From Phycisphaerae bacterium (lineage in GTDB: Bacteria > Planctomycetota > Phycisphaerae > SM23-33), in NCBI GenBank assembly GCA_016782885.1, contig JADHXQ010000013.1:1-59092 (forward strand): a stretch of 59,092 nucleotides of DNA, written 5' to 3'. A program made the position numbers and the translations under genes. The notes below the pieces were generated by a model. The model did no database searches, was not told the DNA's origin, and worked only from the letters and a program-made list of their open reading frames with translations. Of this stretch, positions 43,928 through 52,403 are shown piece after piece; the first letter of the stretch is position 1; every line of letters begins with the position of its first letter.

Positions 43928-44380
43928 CTTCAGACTCCTCTATTATTGCGTGGGCTCCGGCGCCGGCTCTGGCGCCATCCCTCTCGGACCCGCTGTGCGG
44001 GTTACGGTTTCAGCCCAATCTGCCATCCCGATAACTTGGGTTGTCCAAGCTCACGGGCGAATAGTCTTCGCCAGGCCCGCGCGAAAACTCCGCGCGAGCG
44101 GTACAACGAGCGTGAACTGCAACGAGCGTGACTTACATCACAGAATTGAGCGATTCTTAGTCCCTGATTCCTCAATCAGGCGTTCGAAAGCCTCCCCGCC
44201 AGGCTCAAGACTATCGAACTTGCGAGACTATAGCACAAAATGGGTTGCGTGTCAAGATCAAAATCTCTTCCCACCCCCAAACCCCAAAAATATACCCTTG
44301 ATCACGATTACGCTGTGCAACAGGCAGGCGGATGGACGACCCCCGCGCAATTGCGAACTTGTGTCGATCGACAGGGAAGG
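43928..44380. other. Intergenic region upstream of the Cys/His PEP-CTERM gene
   Basis: 453 bases without a gene. It carries the near-perfect leftward promoter at 44227-44255 and a 5' leader of about 290 bases with inverted repeats (for example CGCGCGA... around 44082-44099). The promoter segment is similar to that upstream of the miniature paralogue. Confidence 0.55.
44227..44255 (-). promoter_or_regulatory. Near-perfect sigma70 promoter, Cys/His PEP-CTERM gene
   Basis: On the reverse strand: consensus TTGACA (44255-44250), exact 17-base spacer, TATAGT (44232-44227). The upstream flank GAGATTTTGATC is shared with the promoter at 44778-44806, and 11 of 17 spacer bases match. Confidence 0.7.
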
Positions 44381-44659
44381 TCAGGCCCGACTTCGTTGTT
44401 TCCTGCGGCGAAGCAGCGCCACCCCGCCGGCTCCCAGCAATATCAGCGTTGCCGGTTCGGGGGTGGTCGAGATATTCGACGGCAGACCGCTGTCGCCGAA
44501 GCTGTCCGGCAGCGGTCCCGTCACCGGGATGAAATCCACCTCATCAGGAGATAAAACCGTGATATCGTCCGCCAACGCCGACTGGCTTCCTGTCCACATC
44601 ACAGCGATCAAGACGATTGCCACCCCCACCTTCACGAGCATCTTTCCTTTCCGATACAT
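44381..44659 (-). CDS. Miniature PEP-CTERM protein, truncated paralogue of the Cys/His protein
   Basis: 92 residues with GGAGG upstream of the ATG. The signal peptide KVGVAIVLIAVMWTGSQSALA and the following DDITVLSPDEVDFIPVTGPLP are nearly the same as in the 323-residue neighbour (KMVGAIVLIAVMWTG; DDIAVLSPDEVQVIQVTTPLP). After about 15 more residues it passes straight into STTPEPATLILLGAGGVALL and an Arg/Lys tail. The whole catalytic-like domain is missing, in frame, while promoter, start, signal and sorting signal are kept. It may be a deletion remnant or a functional small surface protein. A frame without stops and an intact promoter argue that it is expressed. Confidence 0.75.
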   Translation of the reverse strand: MYRKGKMLVKVGVAIVLIAVMWTGSQSALADDITVLSPDEVDFIPVTGPLPDSFGDSGLPSNISTTPEPATLILLGAGGVALLRRRKQRSRA

Positions 44660-44777
44660 CTTTTCACGCCTCCATATTCCATGAAGTTCCGGGGCCAGGC
44701 TCGGTACTCATCGGTCACCAGCCCCGATTCCTTGCCCATATCTGCGAAAAAGACCCTTCCATATTACGCTACCGTGA

Positions 44778-44806
44778 ATCATAGCACGGATTGGGACGTG
44801 TGTCCA
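44778..44806 (-). promoter_or_regulatory. Sigma70 promoter of the miniature PEP-CTERM gene (duplicated element)
   Basis: On the reverse strand: TGGACA (44806-44801), 17-base spacer, TATGAT (44783-44778). It is similar to the promoter at 44227-44255, including the upstream GAGATTTTGATC. Confidence 0.6.
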
Positions 44807-44808
44807 GA

Positions 44809-45075
44809 TCAAAATCTCGGAAAAACCAAGTTACCAAGTTTTTTGCCCACTTGACCACGCTGCGGAACACTTGGGCACCCCAATGGCATGTCCCCGGACC
44901 GGGCAACCTGATCGTGATGGCCGGCGGCCTTCTTCTTCTTCTGCCGTGTTACTCCCTGTGTCACCGTGCTTTGCAATTTTACCGCCAGGCGAGCCAGCCA
45001 GACTTCGATTTCCCCCGGTTTGGTCGTGACCTTCAACTTGCGCTTTGTCGGTTTGGATTTGGGATACCCGCCCAT
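44809..45075 (-). CDS. Doubtful small basic protein
   Basis: 88 residues if started at the ATG at 45075 (frame open to 45132). The sequence is Lys/Arg-rich and ordered at first (GGYPKSKPTKRKLKVTTKPG, then EIEVWLARLAVKLQSTVTQG), with a run of four Lys. It stops three bases before the -35 of the miniature PEP-CTERM promoter, which suits a real gene on this strand. I recognise no family and see no good ribosome-binding site. It could be a fragment of a lost gene. Confidence 0.25.
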   Translation of the reverse strand: MGGYPKSKPTKRKLKVTTKPGEIEVWLARLAVKLQSTVTQGVTRQKKKKAAGHHDQVARSGDMPLGCPSVPQRGQVGKKLGNLVFPRF

Positions 45076-45146
45076 GTAGTCCTGTGAGTCTCTGCGTAGT
45101 AGAGCACTGTGGCACCACGCGGGAAAGTTCAAAATAAGATTTCCTG

Positions 45147-45175
45147 TTGAATTTCGATCGGTCGAAACGTATCAT
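45147..45175 (+). promoter_or_regulatory. Promoter of metal-efflux operon with dyad in spacer
   Basis: TTGAAT (45147-45152), 17-base spacer, TATCAT (45170-45175). The spacer contains TTCGA-TCGG-TCGAA (45153-45166), a dyad placed where a metal-responsive repressor or activator could bind. The expected start point is only about two bases before the ATG at 45184. Confidence 0.5.
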
Positions 45176-45183
45176 GAAACACC

Positions 45184-45627
45184 ATGCGATATCTTCGCGG
45201 ATTAATATATTTCTGGCTGATTGTCTCGGCGCCCTTGCTTGGTATGGCGCCGCTGGCTCAGGGTGCATTCCTGTGTTGGGGCGCCGGCGGACATGTTGGT
45301 GTTGAGACCGAGGCCTGCGAATCTCATTGCGAGTCGCCGACTTCTTCGTCGGATCACGAGGAGTCTTCCGCCCGCGACGACTGCGAGGACGATGAGTCCT
45401 GCTGTGGGGCCTGTATAGACATTCCTCTACCGTCGGGCGTGGCGATCAAGCAACTGCTCCGTCGTGCCGGCGGGTCCGTGTTACGAGGCGTAACGGTCTG
45501 CATAATGCATATTGCTGAACCAGATGTCACTGGTTTCAAAGCGGCCGAAGAGTATTCTCGTTTTCCGCGGCCTGGCGCCGGCGGTGAGTCAATTGCATCT
45601 CTCCGGACCATCGTTCTGCTGATTTGA
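45184..45627 (+). CDS. Small secreted Cys/His/Asp-rich protein heading the metal-efflux operon
   Basis: 147 residues. The N-terminus MRYLRGLIYFWLIVSAPLLG is a signal peptide. The next 60 residues are rich in metal ligands: CESHCESPTSSSDHEE, then DDCEDDESCCGACIDIPLP. The rest is ordinary and includes a conserved-looking region VCIMHIAEPD. I do not recognise a family. Position directly before an RND metal-efflux system suggests periplasmic metal binding or sensing. The promoter -10 is so close that the mRNA may be leaderless, or a later start may be used. The frame ends 134 bases before the CzcC-like start. Confidence 0.6.
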   Translation: MRYLRGLIYFWLIVSAPLLGMAPLAQGAFLCWGAGGHVGVETEACESHCESPTSSSDHEESSARDDCEDDESCCGACIDIPLPSGVAIKQLLRRAGGSVLRGVTVCIMHIAEPDVTGFKAAEEYSRFPRPGAGGESIASLRTIVLLI

Positions 45628-45761
45628 TCACTTCTGAGCATCGGTGTTTGTAGCCTCTTTTGTTCTCCAACCGCTTTCGTTCTGCGCGCCGCCTGCCTGC
45701 GTTGCTGATGGCGATGTATATCCGAGAAATCCATCCGTGTGACCCACAAGGAGTCTTTGCA

Positions 45762-47192
45762 ATGATGCTGTCAAAACTTATGCCCCCGGCAGCCCTGGCC
45801 GTCGCGTTAGCGATATCCGGATGCCAGTTGCCCCAATGGGGCGCCTCCCTGCCCGAGCGGCGCCCACTCGGCGCCGAATTCGAGGTTTACAAACCCTCGG
45901 GCGGCGATACCGCCGCGCTGTTCGAGGCGGCGCCCGGGAAAAGCACGGTGGACCTCGGCGAGCCGACCGGCGAGTTGAGCCTCCGCGGGGCATTGTCGCT
46001 TGCACTGGGCAAGAGTCCGGAGTTGGCGAGCTTTGCCTGGGGCGTCCGCCAGGCAGAGGCCGAGCAACTGCAGGCCTCTCTCCCGCCAAACCCCGAGTTG
46101 GAGACGGAGTTCGAGAACTTCGGCGGGTCGAGAGAGTTCCGGGGCACACGCTCGCTGGAGACGACTATCGCTTTGAGCCAGTTGATAGAACTTGGCGGTA
46201 AGCGGGCCAAGAGGATCAAACTCGCCCAGGCCGACAGCAGGCTTGCCGGATGGGAATACGAGACCAAACGCCTTGGGGTCCTGACCGGCGTGACCCAGCG
46301 GTTCATATCCGCACTGGCGATACAGAAGAAGCAGGAGTTGGCTGATGAGGACCTGAAGCTGGCGTTGGCGGGGCTTGATGCGGTGACCAGGCAGATGGCC
46401 GCCGGAAAGGCCACTCTGGCCGAGAAGACCAAAGCCTCCGTCGAGGTCGCCGCGGGCAAGATTCGCGCCGCTCGCATAAGGCGTGCATTGACGAGCGCCA
46501 GGAGTGAACTGGCGGCCGCCTGGGGCTCTACGAGCCCGCGGTTCACTCGTCTGCTTGGCGATCTGGGAGACATAACGGATATTCCACCGGGCGAGAAGCT
46601 GACTGCTCATTTGAAGCAGAATCCGGAGTTGGCGAGTTGGACCGCCGAGTTGCAGAAACGCCAGGCTGCGCTGGAACTGGCCGGGGCCGGCGCGATCCCG
46701 GACGTTACCGCGGGCATTGGATACAAGCATACCCGCGAAACGGAGGAAAATGACCATGCACTCGTTGCGGGAGTATCGATACCGCTACCGCTGTTCGACA
46801 GGAATCAGGGCGAGATACGCAAGGCTCGATACAGCCTGCTTCGCGCCAAGGCGCAGCGGCGTGCGGCCGAGGTGAAACTCCATACGGAATTTGAGAAGGC
46901 CTACCAGACTCTGGCGTCGGCACACTCCGAAGCGGTTGCTCTGAGGGATGAGGTTCTTCCCGCGGCGAGGAGTTCGCACGAGGCGGCGGGGAAATCCTTC
47001 GAGCAGGGCAAGGCGGAATACCTGGACGTACTCGACGCCCAGAGAACACTCGTTGAAGTCAGAGAGCAATACATCGAGGCACTGGAGGCGTACCACAGTG
47101 CCGTAACCAGCGTGGAAGGGATTATCGCTCAACCGCTGAAATCGATCGGAAAGACGACCCAAAAGACAAAGGACATCAACCATGAAAAATAA
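45762..47192 (+). CDS. Outer-membrane efflux protein, CzcC-like (TolC superfamily)
   Basis: 476 residues from the ATG at 45762 with AAGGAG upstream; the frame from 45660 lacks a site. ALAVALAISGCQLP gives a lipoprotein signal. Two TolC-type repeats follow: LSLRGALSLALGKSPELASF with PNPELETEFENFGGSREF, and LKQNPELASWTAELQKRQAA with IPDVTAGIGYKH and PLPLFDRNQGEIRKA. Long coiled-coil helices (about 215-300 and 400-465) would form the periplasmic tunnel. It is the exit duct of a three-part heavy-metal exporter. The end overlaps the membrane-fusion gene by 11 bases, so translation is coupled. Confidence 0.9.
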   Translation: MMLSKLMPPAALAVALAISGCQLPQWGASLPERRPLGAEFEVYKPSGGDTAALFEAAPGKSTVDLGEPTGELSLRGALSLALGKSPELASFAWGVRQAEAEQLQASLPPNPELETEFENFGGSREFRGTRSLETTIALSQLIELGGKRAKRIKLAQADSRLAGWEYETKRLGVLTGVTQRFISALAIQKKQELADEDLKLALAGLDAVTRQMAAGKATLAEKTKASVEVAAGKIRAARIRRALTSARSELAAAWGSTSPRFTRLLGDLGDITDIPPGEKLTAHLKQNPELASWTAELQKRQAALELAGAGAIPDVTAGIGYKHTRETEENDHALVAGVSIPLPLFDRNQGEIRKARYSLLRAKAQRRAAEVKLHTEFEKAYQTLASAHSEAVALRDEVLPAARSSHEAAGKSFEQGKAEYLDVLDAQRTLVEVREQYIEALEAYHSAVTSVEGIIAQPLKSIGKTTQKTKDINHEK

Positions 47193-48918
47193 GAAATATA
47201 TCCTGTTGGCATCCATTGCTATCGTCCTGGTTGTTGTTGTCTGGCCGCCGGCGTCAGGGACGATCGGCACGATCCGGGCTCAGGCTGCTGAACCGGGCCA
47301 CGAGGGCCATGACCACGCCAAGCCTGCTGAAAAGGAACCCGAGCACAAAGAACATGCCGGGCATGACGAGAATGAAAGTGCCGACGAGCACGAAGAACAT
47401 GCCGGGCATGACGATCACGAAGGGCTCGACGAGCCCGGGGCCGTTATTCCTGTAACGGCGGCGCAAATCAGGAAGTTCGGAATTGTTCTGGCCAGGGCTT
47501 CCGCCGGAAAGCTCGATAAAAAGATTCGCCTGCCCGGTGAGATAACCATCGACGCCGATCATTCCGCTCATATAGTCCCCCGCGCCTCGGGCGTCGTCCG
47601 GAAAGTGCTCGCGAAGGTAGGCGACAAGGTCCGGGCCGGCGATATACTGGCGGTGCTCGACAGCGCCGAACTCGGAGCGGCCAAGATACTCTACCTGACG
47701 AAGGTGAACGAATTGAGTTGCTGCGCCATGGAGTTGGCCCGCGCCGAGGCCATCGACGCCAATACGGTCAAACTCCTGCAAATGCTCGATAAGTCGCCCG
47801 GTCTCGACTCGCTGACGGAAATCAAGTTCACCGACATGGGCTCGGGCCACAGCACGCTGATCTCCGCCTATGCCGAACTGGTTTTCACCAAGGCCGAATA
47901 CCAGCGCGAGAAGAAGCTTTTCGAAGAAAAGATCGCCAGCAAAGGCGACTACCTGACCGCCGCCAGCGCATACAAGAAGGCCTACGCCGCCTACATCGCT
48001 GCTTGCAGCAGTATCGCCTACGAGTCACGACGTGGTTTCCTGGAGGCCAAACAGTCCCGCCTCAGCCTCGAATTGGCCCTCAGGGCCGAAGAGAGAAAAC
48101 TCCGCCTGCTCGGGATGGCGCCGTGCGATATCGAGTCGCTTCGCGCCGCGGCGGGGACCTCGCCGGGAGCGGCGAAACACGAGTGTAACGACCCGAACTG
48201 CAAAGACTGCAAGCCTGCCAAGGTCGCCAAGGACGATCATGGCAAGGACGATCACGATGACCACGACAAGGACACGCCCGAGCATGACGACCACGACGAC
48301 CACTGCAAAGACGTTCTGGGCGAAGGCCTGGGCCGGTATGCTCTTCGCGCGCCTTTTGACGGTATTGTGATCCGGAAACATCTCGTCCTCGGCGAGAAGA
48401 TTACCGACGCCGAAGTGTTCACCATTGCCGACATGTCCAAAGTCTGGATTAACCTGAGCGTATATCAGAAAGATCTTCCGTTCGTCAAAAAGGGCCAGAA
48501 GGTCCATATCTCCGTTGGGTACGGAATCCCCGCGGCCGATGGTGAGATATCGCTTGTCTCTCCCATTGTCGATGAGACCACGCGCACCTGCCTGGCGCGC
48601 GTTGTGCTGGCCAATGAGAAGGGGCGTTATCGTCCGGGCCTGTTTGTCACCGCCGAAGTGAAGGTCTCCTCATTCAACATACCCGTCCTCGTGCCCGGTA
48701 AAGCGGTCATGCGGATCGAAGGCAAGTCGTGCGTCTTCGTAGCCACCGACAAAGGGCTCAGGCAGACCTTCGTGAAGACCGGAAGATCGTCCCGGACTCA
48801 CGTGGAGATCGTCTCCGGGCTCAAAGCAGACCAGCAATACGTCTCGACCGGCGCCTTCCAACTGAAAGCCAGGATCATCACCAGCGGTCTCGACCCCCAC
48901 GCCGGACACGGGCACTAG
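47182..48918 (+). CDS. Membrane-fusion protein of heavy-metal efflux, CzcB-like, with His-rich inserts
   Basis: 578 residues, long for the family (usually 380-520). An N-terminal membrane anchor or signal covers 6-24. A His/Glu/Asp-rich segment lies at about 36-80 (EPGHEGHDHAKPAEKEPEHK and two EHAGHD motifs). The lipoyl half VPRASGVVRKVLAKVGDKVRAG, a long helical hairpin, and the other half LRAPFDGIVIRKHLVLGEKI follow. Between hairpin and second lipoyl half, residues of about 333-376 form a Cys/His/Asp-rich insert (HECNDPNCKDCK, then repeated DDHDDHDK). The C-terminus ends HAGHGH. It links the inner-membrane pump to the outer duct and may hand over metal. The next gene starts 30 bases later. 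Confidence 0.92.
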   Translation: MKNKKYILLASIAIVLVVVVWPPASGTIGTIRAQAAEPGHEGHDHAKPAEKEPEHKEHAGHDENESADEHEEHAGHDDHEGLDEPGAVIPVTAAQIRKFGIVLARASAGKLDKKIRLPGEITIDADHSAHIVPRASGVVRKVLAKVGDKVRAGDILAVLDSAELGAAKILYLTKVNELSCCAMELARAEAIDANTVKLLQMLDKSPGLDSLTEIKFTDMGSGHSTLISAYAELVFTKAEYQREKKLFEEKIASKGDYLTAASAYKKAYAAYIAACSSIAYESRRGFLEAKQSRLSLELALRAEERKLRLLGMAPCDIESLRAAAGTSPGAAKHECNDPNCKDCKPAKVAKDDHGKDDHDDHDKDTPEHDDHDDHCKDVLGEGLGRYALRAPFDGIVIRKHLVLGEKITDAEVFTIADMSKVWINLSVYQKDLPFVKKGQKVHISVGYGIPAADGEISLVSPIVDETTRTCLARVVLANEKGRYRPGLFVTAEVKVSSFNIPVLVPGKAVMRIEGKSCVFVATDKGLRQTFVKTGRSSRTHVEIVSGLKADQQYVSTGAFQLKARIITSGLDPHAGHGH

Positions 48919-48948
48919 AGGATATCGCGACTCCAAGAGGATCGAACA

Positions 48949-51900
48949 ATGTCTGAAAAACTGAGTTTGGAAGCCAGGCTGATTGATACATCGCTGCGTA
49001 CGCACGGATTGGTTATTGTCGCCATTTTGGCCGTTATCGGCTATGGCGTATACCAGTACACCGAGATGCCCGTCGACGCGTTTCCCGACATATCGCCGAT
49101 CATGGTGCCCGTTTTCGCCGAGGCGCACGGGATGGCGCCCGAAGAGATCGAGCGGTTGATCACTTACCCGATCGAGGCGTCCATGAACGGACTGCCCGGC
49201 GTTACGCAGATCAAGTCGACCTCCGCGTTCGGTATGGCCGTGATCTACGTCTACTTCACCGACGATACGGACATATACTTTGCGCGGCAGTTGGTTGGCG
49301 AGCGCCTGGCCGGCGCGGACCTGCCCGAGATGCACGATCCGCCCAAGCTCGGGCCGATCTCGACGGGATTGGGGCAGATATTCATTTACTACCTGACGGC
49401 CGACGATACGGTGGATACCGAAGGCAAGGAGAAAAATACCTATCTCCGGGAGTTGAACGACTGGGTTGTCAAACGCCAACTCCAGGGTGTAACCGGAGTG
49501 ACCGAAGTGCTCTCGGTCGGCGGGCACGTTCTCCAGTACCAGATACGCGTCGACCCGTACGCCCTGCGAAAATACGACCTCACGCTCGACGACATGGTCC
49601 AGGCCGTCCGGAGCAACAACAAGAACGTGGGCGGGCAGTTCCTCGTCCTCAATGCCGAAGAACACCTCGTTCGCGGGTTGGGGCTGCTCAAGGGCCTCGA
49701 CGATATTCGCAATATCCCTCTGAAAGTCGCAAAAGGCACCGCCGTGAGTATCGGCGATGTGGCGAAGGTCGTGTACGGTAATGAAATCAGGCGCGGCGTG
49801 GTCAGCCTCGACGGCGAGCGGGAAGTGGTTTCGGGCATCGTCCTGAAACTCTTTGGCGAGAATACCTCCAAGGTTATCGAACGCCTGTATGAGAAAGTCA
49901 AAGAAGTGCAGGATGCACTGCCCGAAGGGGTGAAACTCGTTCCATACTACGAGCAGGCCAAGCTCGTCGAGCAGGCTACATGGACGGTCAAGTGGTCGCT
50001 GCTGATCGGAGCGGCGCTGGTCGTGCTGACGCTGGCGATCTTCCTGTGGAACCTGCGAACCGCATTCATCGTGGCGCTCTCTCTGCCGATCTGTGCGCTG
50101 GTCGCGATCATATTCATGGGGCGGTATAACGTGTCAGCCAACCTGATGTCGCTCGGTGGAATCGCCATCGCTATCGGAATGCTCGGCGACGGGGCGATTG
50201 TCATGGTCGAGAACGTCTATCGCCACCTGTCCAAACCCGAGAACTTAGACAGACCGAAACTCGAACTCGTCCACCATGCCGCAACGGAAGTCGCACGCCC
50301 GATCTTGTTCTCCATTGCGATTATCGTCGCCGTGTTCGTGCCCATATTCGCCCTCGAAGGCGTCGAGGGAAAGATGTTTCGCCCGCTGGCGTTCACTATC
50401 TGCTTCGCGCTGCTCGGTTCGATGGCCATGGCGCTGATCGTCACGCCCGTGCTATCGATGTATCTCCTTAAGCAGAGAGAGCACAGGGAACTGTGGCTGA
50501 TCGCGATGTTGAAGGCCTTCTATCGACCGATCCTGACCTGGGCGATACGCGGGCGGACCGTGGTTGCGGGTCTGGCGGCCGCGGCGTTTGTCGCGTCGCT
50601 TGCGGTCGTTCCGTACATCGGAACGGTGTTCGTGCCCACGCTGGAAGAAGGGTCGGTGATGATCGGCGTGGCGATGGCGCCGTCGATCTCGCTGGAACAA
50701 GCCACCGAGACAATCGTCAAACTCGAAAAAGATATCATGAAGTACGATGAGGTCAAGGAAGTCATATCCCGTATCGGGCGCCCCGAGGCCGGCAGCCACC
50801 CGCACCCGGTAAACTACGCCGAAGTCCACATCGAACTGAAACCGAAGGCCCAGTGGACGAAGTTCGACAGCAAGAAACAGTTTGTCACGGCGATGGAAGA
50901 GGATTTGAAGGGATACCTGGACATACAGGCCAACTTCACCCAACCGATTCAGAACGCGTTCGCCGAATTGCTTTCGGGGACAAAGGCGGACCTTGCGATC
51001 AAAGTGTATGGCGAGGATCTCGAAACGCTCCGGAAAGAGGCCAACAACGTCAAAAAGGCGATCATGGGCATCGAAGGACTCAAAGACCTGTCGGTCGAGC
51101 AGAGCTTCGGTCAGCCGCAGGTGCAGGTCATCGCCAATCGCGAAGAGTGTGCCCGCCGCGGCGTGTCGGTCAGCGAGATTCTCGAGATCGTCGAGTTGGC
51201 GATAGGGGGCGAGGTTATCGACAACCTCTACCTGAACACGCGCCGGTTCGGAATACACCTGCGATTCCAGGAGTCCGCCCGGGCCGACTGCGAGGCGATC
51301 CGCAACATCTGGGTGCATACCGAAAGCGGCGAGCGAATTCCGCTGTCACAGGTCGCGACGGTCAAACAGCTTGTCGGTCCGATCCAGATCAACCGCGAGA
51401 AGAACCAGAGGAGGTGGGTCGTTCAGGGCAACGTCCGAGGGCGCGACCTGGGCAGCGTCTTCGCCGACGTGCAGGCCCGAATAGACGAGAAGGTCAAGCC
51501 GAACATGCCCGACGGGTATTTCATCGAATATGGCGGGCAGTTCGCCAATCAGCAGCGCGCCATGGGGCGCCTGTCGATCATAGTTCCGATAGTCATAGTC
51601 GCGGTGTTCATGATGCTCTGGATGACTTTCGGCTCGCACCGCCACGCACTGATCATAATCGTAAACGTCCCGCTGGCGCTTATCGGCGGGGTCGCCGGGC
51701 TCCTGATCACCAGGGAATACCTTTCGGTGCCCGCTGCGGTGGGGTTCATCGCACTGTTCGGGATCGCCGTCCAGAACGGGCTGGTCCTGGTCGGCACGAT
51801 CAGGCAGCTTCGCCTGGAGGGCGGGGAGCTTACCGAATCGCTCATCGAGGCCGGACTGCTGCGCCTGCGCCCGGTGCTTATGACGGCGATAACAACGATC

Positions 51901-52089
51901 CTGGGCCTGCTCCCGCTGCTCCTGTCGACCGGTATAGGATCGGAAGTCCAGCGCCCGTTGGCGGCGGTGGTGGTCTTTGGCCTGATCAGTTCGACACTCC
52001 TGACGCTGCTGGTGATACCGGCAGTCTACGGATGGTTCGAAGGAGCCACCGAAGAATCCGCCACCGAAGTAATACCGGAGCTTGAATAA
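48949..52089 (+). CDS. Heavy-metal RND efflux pump, CzcA-like (HME family)
   Basis: 1046 residues, normal length. It has twelve membrane helices in the 1+5+1+5 order with two large periplasmic loops. The opening EMPVDAFPDISPIMVPVFAE is typical of the HME branch. In helix 4, GMLGDGAIVMVENVYRHLSK carries the proton-relay Asp and Glu. FVPTLEEGSVMIGVAMAPSISL and ISRIGRPEAGSHPHPVNYAE follow in the second half, closer to CzcA (Zn/Co/Cd) than CusA (Cu/Ag), which would show Met pairs. The ion is inferred only. It exports metal from periplasm or cytoplasm by proton exchange. It is the last gene of the four-gene operon. Confidence 0.93.
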   Translation: MSEKLSLEARLIDTSLRTHGLVIVAILAVIGYGVYQYTEMPVDAFPDISPIMVPVFAEAHGMAPEEIERLITYPIEASMNGLPGVTQIKSTSAFGMAVIYVYFTDDTDIYFARQLVGERLAGADLPEMHDPPKLGPISTGLGQIFIYYLTADDTVDTEGKEKNTYLRELNDWVVKRQLQGVTGVTEVLSVGGHVLQYQIRVDPYALRKYDLTLDDMVQAVRSNNKNVGGQFLVLNAEEHLVRGLGLLKGLDDIRNIPLKVAKGTAVSIGDVAKVVYGNEIRRGVVSLDGEREVVSGIVLKLFGENTSKVIERLYEKVKEVQDALPEGVKLVPYYEQAKLVEQATWTVKWSLLIGAALVVLTLAIFLWNLRTAFIVALSLPICALVAIIFMGRYNVSANLMSLGGIAIAIGMLGDGAIVMVENVYRHLSKPENLDRPKLELVHHAATEVARPILFSIAIIVAVFVPIFALEGVEGKMFRPLAFTICFALLGSMAMALIVTPVLSMYLLKQREHRELWLIAMLKAFYRPILTWAIRGRTVVAGLAAAAFVASLAVVPYIGTVFVPTLEEGSVMIGVAMAPSISLEQATETIVKLEKDIMKYDEVKEVISRIGRPEAGSHPHPVNYAEVHIELKPKAQWTKFDSKKQFVTAMEEDLKGYLDIQANFTQPIQNAFAELLSGTKADLAIKVYGEDLETLRKEANNVKKAIMGIEGLKDLSVEQSFGQPQVQVIANREECARRGVSVSEILEIVELAIGGEVIDNLYLNTRRFGIHLRFQESARADCEAIRNIWVHTESGERIPLSQVATVKQLVGPIQINREKNQRRWVVQGNVRGRDLGSVFADVQARIDEKVKPNMPDGYFIEYGGQFANQQRAMGRLSIIVPIVIVAVFMMLWMTFGSHRHALIIIVNVPLALIGGVAGLLITREYLSVPAAVGFIALFGIAVQNGLVLVGTIRQLRLEGGELTESLIEAGLLRLRPVLMTAITTILGLLPLLLSTGIGSEVQRPLAAVVVFGLISSTLLTLLVIPAVYGWFEGATEESATEVIPELE

Positions 52090-52172
52090 ATATCAGCTTT
52101 TCTGTTGCTATGGGACTATCAGGACGATATCATTATGATAGCAGTGAACTTGTTAGGCCCGGAGATGCAATT

Positions 52173-52403
52173 ATGCCCGATATTCTGATTCGAGGACTGG
52201 ACGCCAAGGCGCTTAAGCGGCTTAAGACCCGCGCCAAGCGACACGGTCGATCGCTACAGGGAGAAGCCAAATTGCTGTTAGAGCAGGCCGCCGGAATCGG
52301 CGCCGAGGAGATCGCGGCTATGCTTGACGGTTGGAAGCAGCGGTTTTCCGACCGCAAGTTTTCCGACAGCGCCGAGTTGATCGCCGAGGATCGGCAGCGA
52401 TGA
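52173..52403 (+). CDS. Antitoxin, FitA-like ribbon-helix-helix
   Basis: 76 residues from the ATG at 52173 (GGAG upstream); the longer frame to 52110 lacks a site. MPDILIRGLDAKALKRLKTR then AKRHGRSLQGEAKLLLEQA matches the FitA/VapB-type N-terminal DNA-binding strand-helix-helix. The C-terminal half (AAMLDGWKQRFSDRKF) would wrap the toxin. It overlaps the toxin gene by four bases (ATGA). It is expected to repress its own promoter with the toxin. Confidence 0.88.
   Translation: MPDILIRGLDAKALKRLKTRAKRHGRSLQGEAKLLLEQAAGIGAEEIAAMLDGWKQRFSDRKFSDSAELIAEDRQR

Larger units (their letters stand above)
44660..45183. other. Divergent region between miniature PEP-CTERM gene and metal-efflux operon
   Basis: 524 bases. 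It holds a leftward promoter (44778-44806), a doubtful leftward small ORF (44809-45075) and a rightward promoter (45147-45175). No RNA gene is recognised. Confidence 0.5.
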
